The position numbers and the translations under genes were made by a program. DNA of 64,000 nt from Candidatus Sphingomonas phytovorans (GTDB lineage: Bacteria; Pseudomonadota; Alphaproteobacteria; Sphingomonadales; Sphingomonadaceae). The notes beneath the pieces are model-generated. The model did not search any database. It was not told where the DNA came from and saw only the letters and a program-made list of their open reading frames with translations. Below, one piece after another: positions 8,713-16,517 of the stretch. Within the stretch, counting starts at the first letter, position 1; the number at the start of each line of letters is the position of its first letter. The stretch is from assembly GCA_029202385.1 (NCBI GenBank), contig CP119314.1, positions 1,366,501 to 1,430,500 on the forward strand, written 5' to 3'.

Positions 8713-9693
8713 CTATGCCTCGGCGAGCTTCGCCACCAGCCCGGCCATTTCATAGACCGTCGCCTGCGAATCCAGCGACAATCCCCGGGCGGTCGCGGCC
8801 AGTGCCCGCGCCGCGTCATAGCTGTCGAGCGCCGTCTGCAATCGCCGTCCCCGTCGGGACGGCGCTACTGAGGCAATGAACGCGGGCGCGCGATCGAGAA
8901 ATGCCTCGTAGCGCGGCTGGGCCGCCTTGGGCGCGAGCATCTTGGCCAGCCTGCTGCGCCGCGCGTTGCCGGGATCGCCATCGCGCGCGATCGCAGCCAT
9001 GGCGTCATCGAGCTTGGCCAGATCAAGTCCGGCAAAGCCGAGCGCCCGGCCCGGCGCGCCCTGTCCCGCCTTGACCAGTGCGGCGATCTCAGCCTCGTCG
9101 CATTCGGGCAGCGTGCGGCGGAGCACGCCGGCCATCGCCACTTCGTCGAGCGGGTCGAAGCGCAGCAGCCGGCATCGCGACCGGATCGTCGGCAGCAACC
9201 GACCCGGGGCATGGCTGATCAGCAGGAAGATCGTGCCGGCGGGCGGTTCTTCCAGGTTCTTGAGCAGGGCGTTCGCCCCGCCCCGCTCCAGATCGTCGAT
9301 CGCGTCGATCAGCACCATGCGCCGCGACGACATTGACGGCGTGGTCGCGAACATCGGCTGGAGCGATCTGACCTGCGCGATCGTGATGCTCCGCGCGAGA
9401 TCCTGCCCCGGCTTGTCGGCGTCCTTGGGCTGGCGCGCCAGTTCGCGATAATCGGGATGCGATCCCGCGGCGACCAGCGATCGGGTCCGGTCGCCCTCCG
9501 GCACGTCGAAGCCTGGTGGCAGCGTGCCTGGCGAAGCGCCTTCGGCCAGAAGCCGAAGCGCCGCCGCCCGGGCGAAGCTCGCCTTGCCGACACCCTCGGG
9601 CCCGGCGAACAGCCAGGCATGGTGCAACGCCCCGCTCGCCATCGCTGCCGCGAAGGCAGCGTGCGCCGCTTCATTGCCGACCGGCAACGTCAT
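8713..9693 (-). CDS. holB: DNA polymerase III delta' subunit
   Basis: 326 residues. Clamp-loader AAA+ protein: HHAWLFAGPEGVGKASFA is the degenerate Walker A region near residue 24, followed by the RRMVLIDAIDDL Walker B-like strand and NALLKNLEEPP and SRCRLLRF, the classical delta'/DnaX motifs. The Cys4 zinc module typical of many delta' proteins is absent in this sequence. Its start overlaps the tmk stop by 4 bp (ATGA), and the tmk-holB pair is a standard arrangement. Confidence 0.94.
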   Translation of the reverse strand: MTLPVGNEAAHAAFAAAMASGALHHAWLFAGPEGVGKASFARAAALRLLAEGASPGTLPPGFDVPEGDRTRSLVAAGSHPDYRELARQPKDADKPGQDLARSITIAQVRSLQPMFATTPSMSSRRMVLIDAIDDLERGGANALLKNLEEPPAGTIFLLISHAPGRLLPTIRSRCRLLRFDPLDEVAMAGVLRRTLPECDEAEIAALVKAGQGAPGRALGFAGLDLAKLDDAMAAIARDGDPGNARRSRLAKMLAPKAAQPRYEAFLDRAPAFIASVAPSRRGRRLQTALDSYDAARALAATARGLSLDSQATVYEMAGLVAKLAEA

Positions 9694-10319
9694 GGCAGCA
9701 GGTCGCCGAGATCGGCGAGCAGCGCTTCGGTCACCGTCTCGGGCGTGCCCGACGCGTCGATCAGCCGTACCCGTTCGGGCTCATGCTCCGCGAATCGCCG
9801 GAACGCGGCGGCGACGTCGGCATGGAAGGCATCACCCCGAGCCGCGAAGCGATCCGCCCCAACGCCGTCACGCACCTCGGCGCGGGCGCGGCCCTGTTCG
9901 GGCGGCACTTCGAGCACGAAAGTACGATCGGGCAAAAGGCCGCGCGATCCGAACGCGTGGAGCGCCAGCACGGCGGCATCATCGATCCCGCCCGCAACGC
10001 CCTGATAGGCGCGCGAGCTGTCGATGAAGCGGTCGCAGATCACCCAGGTGCCGGCGCCGACAGCCGGGCGGATCAGCTTCTCGACATGGTCGGCGCGCGC
10101 CGCCGCGAACAACAGCGCCTCGCTGTGGGGGCTCCAGCGCTTGACGTCGCCTTGCATCAGCAGAGCGCGGATCGCCTCCGCGCCCTCGCTGCCGCCAGGC
10201 TCGCGAGTCACCAGCGTCTCGATGCCGCGTGCGCCCAGCGCCTCGGCCAGCCGCTTCGCCTGAGTCGATTTGCCGGCCCCTTCCCCGCCCTCGAGCGAGA
10301 TGAAGCGCCCGGTCGTCAC
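9690..10319 (-). CDS. tmk: thymidylate kinase
   Basis: 209 residues. Phosphorylates dTMP to dTDP with ATP. The P-loop is GGEGAGKSTQAKRL near residues 10-22, followed by the DRF motif (WVICDRFIDSS) and the DRTFVLEVPPEQGRAR LID-region segment. Overlaps both neighbours by 4 bp (dacA-type gene upstream, holB downstream), so the three genes form a tight operon. Confidence 0.96.
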   Translation of the reverse strand: MTTGRFISLEGGEGAGKSTQAKRLAEALGARGIETLVTREPGGSEGAEAIRALLMQGDVKRWSPHSEALLFAAARADHVEKLIRPAVGAGTWVICDRFIDSSRAYQGVAGGIDDAAVLALHAFGSRGLLPDRTFVLEVPPEQGRARAEVRDGVGADRFAARGDAFHADVAAAFRRFAEHEPERVRLIDASGTPETVTEALLADLGDLLP

Positions 10320-11485
10320 CCGCCGAACAGGCTCTTGAGGCCCGCCCAGGCCCGGCCGAAGAAGCCCGCCTCGCCGACATCGGTCTCCGCGACCAGCGGC
10401 AATCGCTGCGGCTGCATGTCGGGCGTCGTCACCACCAGGTCGGCGATATGCTGGCCGGCCTTGATCGGCGCCTTGATCGGGCCGTCATAGACCACGCGCA
10501 GCTGGATATCGGGCGAGACGCCTGCGGGCAGCGTCGCGGTCAGGTTGGTCGGCGCGACCAGCCCGACGGTGCGCGAATCGCCGAGCTGCACCTCGGCGGT
10601 CTCGACCTTGCGGCCCTTCGTCACGAGCGGCTTGGACTGCCAGGCACGGAAACCCCAGTTCATGAACTTGACCGATTCCTCGATCCGCTGGTTCGAGCTG
10701 GTCAGGCCGGCCATCACCATCACCAGGCGACGGCCATTCTGCTGGGCAGAGCCGGTGAAACCATAGCCTGCCTCATCGGTATGGCCGGTCTTGAGCCCGT
10801 CGGCACCGGCGACGCGGCCGAGCAGCGGATCGCGATTGGCCTGGGTGATGTCCGCGCCCGCGCCCAGGGTCTTGCCCCAGGTGAAGTTCGGGAGGGAGTA
10901 GAACTTCTTGTAGAGTTGCGGATGATCCTGGATCGTCGCCGCCGCTAGCTTGGCCAGGTCGCGCGCCGTGACATAGGTCACGCCATTGTCCGGCCAGCCG
11001 TTCGAATTGCCGAAATGGCTGTTGGTCAGGCCGAGCTTCGCCGCCCGCTGGTTCATCAGATTGGCAAAGGCTTCCTCGGTCCCCGAGATACCCTCGGCCA
11101 GCACGACGCAGGCGTCATTCCCCGAGAGGGTGACGATACCCTTCAGCAGATTCTCGACGCTCACCTTTTCGCCGGGTGAAAGAAACATGGTCGAGCCCGC
11201 TGCGGGGCCATGCCATTTCTTCCATGTGTCGGGGCTGACCTCGATCTGCTTGTCGAGCTTCAGTTCGCCGCTCCTGATCAGGTCGAACGCCACATAGACG
11301 GTCATCATCTTGGCCATCGATGCCGGCGGCATGCGGCGATCCGGGTCCTTCGAATACAGGATCGCGCCGGTCGAAAGGTCCTGCAGGAACGCGACGGGTG
11401 CCGGCGTCGGGAAATCGGGCGCGGCGGCGACGCCGGGGCAGGCCAACACGATCGCGAGGGCGGAGGCGGCGAGCAGTTTCTTCAT
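10316..11485 (-). CDS. D-alanyl-D-alanine carboxypeptidase (PBP5/6 type)
   Basis: 389 residues. An N-terminal signal peptide (KKLLAASALAIVLACPGVAAA) exports it to the periplasm. The S11 peptidase motifs are all present: SMAK (SxxK) with the active-site serine, SGN (SxN), and KTGHTDEAGY (KTG). A C-terminal beta-rich PBP5-like domain follows (RKVETAEVQLGD onward), and the protein ends FGRAWAGLKSLFGG, a short amphipathic tail that in PBP5 anchors to the membrane. It trims pentapeptide stems in peptidoglycan. It is the first gene before tmk and holB and sits after the RlpA-like gene, a cell-wall cluster. Confidence 0.95.
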   Translation of the reverse strand: MKKLLAASALAIVLACPGVAAAPDFPTPAPVAFLQDLSTGAILYSKDPDRRMPPASMAKMMTVYVAFDLIRSGELKLDKQIEVSPDTWKKWHGPAAGSTMFLSPGEKVSVENLLKGIVTLSGNDACVVLAEGISGTEEAFANLMNQRAAKLGLTNSHFGNSNGWPDNGVTYVTARDLAKLAAATIQDHPQLYKKFYSLPNFTWGKTLGAGADITQANRDPLLGRVAGADGLKTGHTDEAGYGFTGSAQQNGRRLVMVMAGLTSSNQRIEESVKFMNWGFRAWQSKPLVTKGRKVETAEVQLGDSRTVGLVAPTNLTATLPAGVSPDIQLRVVYDGPIKAPIKAGQHIADLVVTTPDMQPQRLPLVAETDVGEAGFFGRAWAGLKSLFGG

Positions 11486-11512
11486 GACAACAGGTCCGTG
11501 ACGCTAAGGGGG

Positions 11513-12451
11513 TTACTCGATATGCAGGATGCGGGCATCGGCATAGCCGTGCCGGGCCGCCTCGTCACGTGCGCGCTTGGCGCTCGCTGCGTCGGCGAAG
11601 GGGCCGATCTGGACGCGGAACAGGGCGCCGGCCGGGGCGATCCGCCCGCCGACCTGACGCGCGGCGGTCTGGGCCCGCTCCCGCGTCGAGAAGGCAGCAA
11701 CCTGGACGAGATAGCCGGACCGGCTCGGCGCTGTCTTGGCGGGCTCGGGAGACGGCGGGGAATAGCGTGCGCCCGGGGGTGGTGCGACAGTGCGTGCGGG
11801 GCGTGCGGGCACCGGGGGAGCTGATGCGCGCACCGGTACCGGCGCCATCCGAGCGGGCAGCTTCCGGCGCAGCGCCGTCAGCAGCGATTGTGGCGCGTCC
11901 ATCCTCGCCGACGCGGTGTGGCCTGATCGAAGCGCATTCTGGTCCTGGGGCGACGGCGTCACCAGCCGGACACGCACCGGAGCGCCTTCGCCCACGCCGA
12001 GCTGTTGCGCGGCTGCCGGCGACAGATCGACGATTCGGCCACCCGAACCCTGTGTCGCGACCAAGGCGATGATGGTCCGCCCGGTATCGAGCGCGGTCAG
12101 CTCGACATAGGAACCGACCGGCAATGTCGCATGCGCGACGCTGACCGATCCTGCGGCCGCACCGCCACCGTCGAACGAGCCGGCATAGCCGACCGTGTCG
12201 TACCGCTGTTCCTGCCCTGACGTCCCGCGCGGCCCAGTGCTTTGCGGCAGATCCGCCGGTGGTGCCTCCTGGTCGAGTGTCGATGCCGGCACCACTGCTC
12301 GGGGAGAATCGGGCGCCATCGGAGTTGGTCCGACGCGCTGCCCCCCGGCGGGCGCCGCAGCCATGAACGGGGTTCCCGCATGACCCTCGCTGCCACCGAA
12401 TGCAACGAGCAGGAAAGCCAGCGCGACCGTGCCGCTATCGTTCAACGGCAT
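11513..12451 (-). CDS. rlpA: RlpA-like septal protein with SPOR domain
   Basis: 312 residues from the ATG at 12451 (an upstream ATG at 12478 would add nine residues that spoil the signal peptide). A hydrophobic leader (TVALAFLLVAFGGSEGHA) is followed by a Pro-rich linker, a double-psi beta-barrel with SVAHATLPVGSYVELTAL and GRIVDLSPAAAQQLG, and a C-terminal SPOR domain (YLVQVAAFSTRERA ... FRVQIGPFADAASA) that binds denuded glycan at the septum. The usual RlpA catalytic stretch with NDRGP is replaced by ALVATQGSG, so lytic activity is doubtful. The gene overlaps the end of the transglycosylase gene by 17 bp. Confidence 0.82.
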   Translation of the reverse strand: MPLNDSGTVALAFLLVAFGGSEGHAGTPFMAAAPAGGQRVGPTPMAPDSPRAVVPASTLDQEAPPADLPQSTGPRGTSGQEQRYDTVGYAGSFDGGGAAAGSVSVAHATLPVGSYVELTALDTGRTIIALVATQGSGGRIVDLSPAAAQQLGVGEGAPVRVRLVTPSPQDQNALRSGHTASARMDAPQSLLTALRRKLPARMAPVPVRASAPPVPARPARTVAPPPGARYSPPSPEPAKTAPSRSGYLVQVAAFSTRERAQTAARQVGGRIAPAGALFRVQIGPFADAASAKRARDEAARHGYADARILHIE

Positions 12452-13484
12452 CAGCCAGCAACCCCACGGAAAGCGCATAGAAATTCGAGCAATTATAGTC
12501 GAGGATCACCCGGTAGTTGCCGGTTAGCAGATAGGCGGTCTTGCCCGGCCCGTCCGGCTCCATCAGCGTCGCCAGAACATTGTCCGCCGGCCAGTTGCGC
12601 GTCTCCGGCACCAGCCCCATCGCGCGCCATTCCGCCATCGTCTTCCAGCCGCTATGCCGCGCGAACACCCTCGGGCAGCGGGGCGAAACGGTGCGATTGA
12701 CGATCTGGTTGCGATCGAACCCCGGCGGTACGCTTACTGCAAGGCCCCACGGTTGCCCCGGCCGCCACCCGGCATTGGCGAAATAATTGCCGATCGACGC
12801 CAGCGTATCCGCCTCGCTCGTCCAGATATCGACGCGCCCGTCCCCGTCCCCGTCACGCGCGAGGCGCAGATAGATCGACGGCAGGAATTGCGGCCCGCCG
12901 GTGGCGCCTGCCCAACTGCCCTTCAACTGCGAGATCGGCACGCCCCGGTCGACCATCAACAACGCAGAGATGAATTCGTCGGCGAACAGCTCCCGACGCC
13001 GCCCCTCATAAGCGAGCGTGGCGAGGGCGCGCGGCAAGTCGAACCCGCCCATCACCTTGCCGTAATTGGTTTCATGGCCCCAGATCGCGACCATGATCGA
13101 TTCGGGCACGCCAGTCTCGCGCTCGATCCGAGCGAGGCGTCCGCGCTGGGCGAGATAGGCCTGCCGCCCGCGCGTGATCCGCGCCGTGTCGACATGCTGC
13201 GCCTTGTACGGCGCAAAATTCGGAACCGCCGACGGATTGTTGGCCGCGCCGGGCTGAGCCCGGTCGAGCTCGATCACACGGGTATTGAGCGTGAGCCCCG
13301 GCATTACCGCATCGAGCGTCGCGCGGCTGACGCCCCGCGCCTCGGCCTGACTGCGAAGCGTACGCAGATAGGCCTGAAAGCCGGCCTCATCCTGCGCGAC
13401 AGCCGAACCGCTCGCCCCGAAACACAGGATCGCGGCCAGTACCCCGCTTGCCATCCTGCTCAACCATGTGGAGAAATCCCGCAT
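12435..13484 (-). CDS. MltB-family lytic murein transglycosylase
   Basis: 349 residues. Signal peptide to about residue 30 (VLAAILCFGASGSAVAQ). The SLT_2/MltB core carries the catalytic glutamate in MVAIWGHETNYGKVMG, then GSWAGATGGPQFLPS and DGDGDGRVDIWTSEAD, a conserved motif of this subfamily. It cleaves the glycan strands of peptidoglycan to give 1,6-anhydro ends. The C-terminal peptidoglycan-binding domain of longer relatives is not present. It is the last gene before the genomic island. Confidence 0.93.
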   Translation of the reverse strand: MRDFSTWLSRMASGVLAAILCFGASGSAVAQDEAGFQAYLRTLRSQAEARGVSRATLDAVMPGLTLNTRVIELDRAQPGAANNPSAVPNFAPYKAQHVDTARITRGRQAYLAQRGRLARIERETGVPESIMVAIWGHETNYGKVMGGFDLPRALATLAYEGRRRELFADEFISALLMVDRGVPISQLKGSWAGATGGPQFLPSIYLRLARDGDGDGRVDIWTSEADTLASIGNYFANAGWRPGQPWGLAVSVPPGFDRNQIVNRTVSPRCPRVFARHSGWKTMAEWRAMGLVPETRNWPADNVLATLMEPDGPGKTAYLLTGNYRVILDYNCSNFYALSVGLLADAVER

Positions 13485-13578
13485 GGCAGGACTCTGCCAC
13501 AGGCCCCGCGCGACATGAACCCCTTATAGTCGTGGCCCTTGCACAAAACAGCGCTCACGCACTAAGCGCATTCCCAGC

Positions 13579-13619
13579 GGAGAGGTGGCCGAGTGGTTTA
13601 AGGCAGCGGTCTTGAAAAC
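13579..13619 (+). pseudogene. 5' half of host tRNA-Ser(UGA), split by island
   Basis: Acceptor strand GGAGAGG, D-arm GCCGAGTGGTTTAAGGC and the 5' anticodon stem GCGGT with loop CTTGAAA are normal for tRNA-Ser. After CTTGAAAAC the sequence changes to TAACGG, so the 3' anticodon stem, variable arm, T arm and acceptor complement are missing. Those pieces are found at 26202-26259. Joining the two at the shared CTTGAAAAC restores a full tRNA-Ser with a 7-bp acceptor stem and a matching anticodon stem (GCGGT / ACCGC). Confidence 0.92.
13611..13619 (+). repeat. attL core CTTGAAAAC
   Basis: Nine bases identical to the core at 26202-26210. It covers the anticodon loop of the target tRNA-Ser, a known crossover location for tyrosine integrases. 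A third copy lies at 13795-13803, inside the island's own tRNA-Ser. Confidence 0.82.
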
Positions 13620-13727
13620 TAACGGTGGTTTCGGCGCTCGGCGGCACGGACTGGCGAAAAAGGAGCGTAGTTAGAATCGCTTAGCGGCGGGTCGGGAAAT
13701 GGCTAAAGCGAGCGGCAGCGCCGCCAT

Positions 13728-13743
13728 CTAGCAGATTTCTAGC
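13728..13743 (+). promoter_or_regulatory. putative integrase arm site, left
   Basis: CTAGCAGATTTCTAGC, 109 bp inside the left core. It matches CTAGCGCATTTCTAGC at 26065-26080, about 120 bp inside the right core, at 14 of 16 positions and in the same orientation. Such paired sites at similar distances from the core are what arm-type binding sites of a lambda-like integrase would look like. This is an inference from position and repetition. Confidence 0.45.
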
Positions 13744-13762
13744 CGCGCCGCTGAATCGGTAT

Positions 13763-13852
13763 GGAAGAGTGTCCGAGTGGTTTAAGGAACTGGTCTTGAA
13801 AACCAGCGACGGGGCAACCCGTCCGTGGGTTCGAATCCCACCTCTTCCGCCA
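13763..13852 (+). tRNA. tRNA-Ser(UGA), complete, island-borne
   Basis: Acceptor stem GGAAGAG / CTCTTCC, D arm, anticodon stem-loop CTGGT-CTTGAAA-ACCAG with anticodon TGA, a long class II variable arm (GACGGG / CCCGTC), T arm GTGGGTTCGAATCCCAC, discriminator G and an encoded CCA (13850-13852). It decodes UCA and, by wobble, other UCN codons. It differs at many positions from the split host tRNA, so it is not a simple duplication. Its position inside the left end suggests it stands in for the tRNA broken by the integration. The 110 bp before it (13620-13727) shows no coding signal. Confidence 0.96.
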
Positions 13853-13893
13853 TCCCCGTCATCGCGTCGTGGGGGCTATGCAGGTGCTTCTCG

Positions 13894-14649
13894 TCAGAAC
13901 GGCACATCGTCATCGAGGTCGCTGTCAAACGGGGAGGCCAACGACGAAGCCAGCTTCCTCGGAGCGCTAAGAGCCTTAGCCGGGGCCACCGCCGGAAGCT
14001 GCTTGGTTTCGTCTTCGGCAGCCTTCGCTTCTGCGACCGTCTGCATAATACTAGTAGTCAGCTTATGGGTGATGTCTGCCGACGCCCAGAGCGTGCCGGG
14101 AACGCTTAGGATCAAATAAGCCAAACGTGCGACGGCCAACATATTAAGCCGACGCTTCTCCAGTTCAGCTTCAAAGGCATCGAGTTTCTTTAATAGACCC
14201 TCACGCTTAGCGGCGCTCATATTGCCATTCTCAATGCATTGCTTGAGCCCGCTAAGATACGTTCTTAGTTGATCTTTTGTCTTGGGTAGAACCTCAACAG
14301 AATCACGTTTCGCGCGAAGGCTATTATCCAATATCAATTGCGTGACATAGTGATCTAAATCAGATTTGAATTGACGATGATCTGTGTCTCGAAAATTGGA
14401 ATATTGAGGCACCTCCATCGAATAAAATGGCTCAATCTCGAAACGTTTCGCAGCCGCGACAACCACGTTCATAAAACTGTAGCGAAGCTCTTCGATCTTC
14501 TGCCACTCATACTGATTTTCCGGATCAAGCGCACCAATTTTGGTGGAAAGGCTCCGTTGAGTTGCGTTGACGAGCTGCATAAACGCCATGCGCGGATCTT
14601 CGTCGAGATCGTCAAGTTCGTCCTGATTAACAAATTCCAGAATGCTCAT
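13894..14649 (-). CDS. unknown protein with SSB-like C-terminal tail
   Basis: 251 residues from the ATG beginning MSILEFVNQDELDDLDEDP (longer in-frame starts reach 14724). Mostly helical by composition, with a charged helix-rich middle (MSAAKREGLLKKLDAFEAE), a hydrophobic patch LAYLILSVPGTLWASADI, then a disordered Ala/Pro/Ser-rich stretch that ends exactly in DSDLDDDVPF. That ending matches the acidic C-terminal tip of bacterial single-stranded DNA-binding protein (consensus DDDIPF), which docks SSB partners such as RecQ, PriA, exonuclease I or primase. There is no OB fold here, so it is not an SSB. It is transcribed divergently from the metallopeptidase-caspase operon. Codon use and lower G+C mark it as island DNA. 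Function unknown. Confidence 0.78.
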   Translation of the reverse strand: MSILEFVNQDELDDLDEDPRMAFMQLVNATQRSLSTKIGALDPENQYEWQKIEELRYSFMNVVVAAAKRFEIEPFYSMEVPQYSNFRDTDHRQFKSDLDHYVTQLILDNSLRAKRDSVEVLPKTKDQLRTYLSGLKQCIENGNMSAAKREGLLKKLDAFEAELEKRRLNMLAVARLAYLILSVPGTLWASADITHKLTTSIMQTVAEAKAAEDETKQLPAVAPAKALSAPRKLASSLASPFDSDLDDDVPF

Positions 14650-14884
14650 CGGCCACACGCCCCCACTGATGCCCTCTATTGCGATCGGTAGCATGAACAT
14701 CCGAAATTTCCCAGACGTTCTCACTTCGTTCTAGGGCGTCGTGCTGCGAACCAAAGCGTGTCATCCCATACGCCGCCGCTTTTCCATAGCAACCTGAAGT
14801 CCCGTTGATACAAATCGCCAGCAATACAGAGGATCGATACGACAGCAACTTGTCGATACCCATCGTGCACGTCATTAGTGTGGA

Positions 14885-15799
14885 ATGGAGAACGTGAAAA
14901 CAGACGGACCAACTGGCGGCCCCGATTTGACAGGCGAACAACTCGCGCGTGCCGTGGCGGCCGATTTTGAATCCTTCTTTCTACCATGGGGGCCGCTCGA
15001 AGTGAGGATTGCTGTGGAGGCAGCTCATAGCGCGTGTATCCGGCGCAGCGGTGACGAAACACGGATTGTCATTCCACCTGATATGGCACGCGAGGAGATC
15101 GACAGTCCTGATCGACTCTTCTTTCATCTGCTCATCCTAAGCCACGAGTTAGCCCATCTGGTGCACCGGCACCTTTATGCCGGGGTCCAAGAGGCAGCCG
15201 ATTATCGTGCCCTCGAATATTGGGCGGATTTTTATGGCGCGAAAGTGATGATGACGCTGGTGACCTTTGGGGAGCGCGTGAACAAAATTTTCCGCGTATT
15301 CTTTCCTGCCACGCACTTTTTCGAGGCGGCATTGGAGAGTGTCGGACGAGCAGTCGGACGACTCGTTGAAACCGTTTATACGGACGACGATCGTTATCCG
15401 CCTAAGCTGCTCAGGGTAGGCCTGACCTCCAATGGGGTGACCTCGTTCCTACGCCATGACATGATCAATCCCCCGCCCATTTGGTATTTCAGTGTATTCA
15501 AGCGCGTATTTGCCTCCCAGCCGGTTCGCGAGCTGATGCTTCTGTATCCCGAACAGATGGACCTTAACGTGGACCCGATTGAACGCGCCCGGAAGTGGCA
15601 CCGCGAAATGCAGGGCGATAAGATCGCGATCACGCCATGGTTTAAGCCAGAGGTCGTCATCTATCTCCACACCAGCTTCGATCAGACAGATGAGGAGAGG
15701 GCCGCCTCGGAGCGGATGCGCCTCGAAGAATTGCAGGCTGCCGGTTATCTGCTCAACGAGCCGAAACCCGGCGGAAGTGAAGCGGATGCACGGTTGTAA
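14885..15799 (+). CDS. HExxH metallopeptidase, island cargo
   Basis: 304 residues. SHELAHLVHRHL (His87, Glu88, His91) is a zincin HExxH motif, followed by ALEYWADFYGAK where Glu111 (ExxAD pattern) is a plausible third zinc ligand. The rest is not recognised; two segments (VMMTLVTFGERVNKIFRVFF and LESVGRAVGRLVETV) are amphipathic rather than clearly membrane spanning, and no signal peptide is seen, so it probably acts in the cytoplasm. The start may instead be the GTG at 14894, which has GGAG just upstream. It is the first of three co-directional genes leading to the caspase-like protease. Related HExxH proteins occur in toxin-antitoxin regulators and defence modules, but the role here is inferred from context only. 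Confidence 0.82.
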   Translation: MENVKTDGPTGGPDLTGEQLARAVAADFESFFLPWGPLEVRIAVEAAHSACIRRSGDETRIVIPPDMAREEIDSPDRLFFHLLILSHELAHLVHRHLYAGVQEAADYRALEYWADFYGAKVMMTLVTFGERVNKIFRVFFPATHFFEAALESVGRAVGRLVETVYTDDDRYPPKLLRVGLTSNGVTSFLRHDMINPPPIWYFSVFKRVFASQPVRELMLLYPEQMDLNVDPIERARKWHREMQGDKIAITPWFKPEVVIYLHTSFDQTDEERAASERMRLEELQAAGYLLNEPKPGGSEADARL

Positions 15800-15851
15800 C
15801 CTTAGCGCAAGCGTTCTTGGAATGATCGCACCCCATCGATAGATTTTGGTT

Positions 15852-16517
15852 ATGGTAGAAAGCCTGATGCCCGAAAGAGTTGAACAAACGGAGACGCCTG
15901 ATCCACGCATTTTTTGCTTCGAGCGAGATGAAGATGATCGCGCATTCGAAACCTCTGTGACCGCCCTAATGGGAAGGATGCAGGAGCAGTCGCGCCAGAT
16001 GTTCATTAACGAGCACAATGTTCTTCGTATGAATCATGGCGCAAACTGGGTCCATTCGGCGCGCGACGCAGAGCCTGACACAACGATGCACAGCATTTCT
16101 GCGGAATGGACGATCCCATTCGCAGGGATCGCGGAGAACGATCTGAATCTGATTGCTCAGACCATTCTCCCCGTGAACGAGGAGATGGAGCGCCAGTTCG
16201 CCCAAAACATATATGGCGTGATGGGTGCGGCAGCGGAAAAGGTCGGCAACGTTGTCGATGCCAAGGAGGCCGGATCGTTCGCGCTTTCGATGCTGGAGAT
16301 GTTCCGAAAGATTGAGTTTGGTGTCGATCGTGACGGAAATGTCTCGATGCCTCAGATACATGTCGGGCCGGGTATGTATGAGCGCATTGTAAGCGAAATG
16401 CAGGACGTGCCGCCCGAACTTTCTGCGGAGATCGAACGGGTAAAAGCGGAGAAAATTCAGCTAGCTCTGGACCGAGAGGTCGAACGGAAGGCCAAGTTTA
16501 AGCGGGCGAGCGGATGA
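15852..16517 (+). CDS. unknown protein between metallopeptidase and caspase
   Basis: About 221 residues from the ATG at 15852 (TTG at 15846 and ATG at 15867 are alternatives, none with a strong ribosome site). Acidic N-terminus, a central segment SAEWTIPFAGIAENDLNLI, then GVMGAAAEKVGNVVDAKEAG and a highly charged C-terminal helix (AEIERVKAEKIQLALDREVE). No domain recognised; no signal peptide or membrane segment. The stop overlaps the caspase gene start by 4 bp (ATGA), which implies co-translation and a functional tie, for example as a substrate, inhibitor or sensor of the protease. It does not look like a bacterial gasdermin to me. Confidence 0.75.
   Translation: MVESLMPERVEQTETPDPRIFCFERDEDDRAFETSVTALMGRMQEQSRQMFINEHNVLRMNHGANWVHSARDAEPDTTMHSISAEWTIPFAGIAENDLNLIAQTILPVNEEMERQFAQNIYGVMGAAAEKVGNVVDAKEAGSFALSMLEMFRKIEFGVDRDGNVSMPQIHVGPGMYERIVSEMQDVPPELSAEIERVKAEKIQLALDREVERKAKFKRASG

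Noticed and set aside
13620-13762. A tRNA 3' half or second tRNA at the left junction
   Set aside because: No T-loop sequence (TTCGAAT) and no acceptor complement are present before the complete tRNA-Ser at 13763.
14890-15330. Minus-strand open frames within the metallopeptidase gene
   Set aside because: They only shadow the plus-strand HExxH gene and have no ribosome site or protein-like composition.
15852-16517. Bacterial gasdermin as the partner of the caspase-like protease
   Set aside because: Length is near the family range, but the charged helical composition and lack of a beta-rich N-terminus and palmitoylation-type cysteine at the start do not fit.
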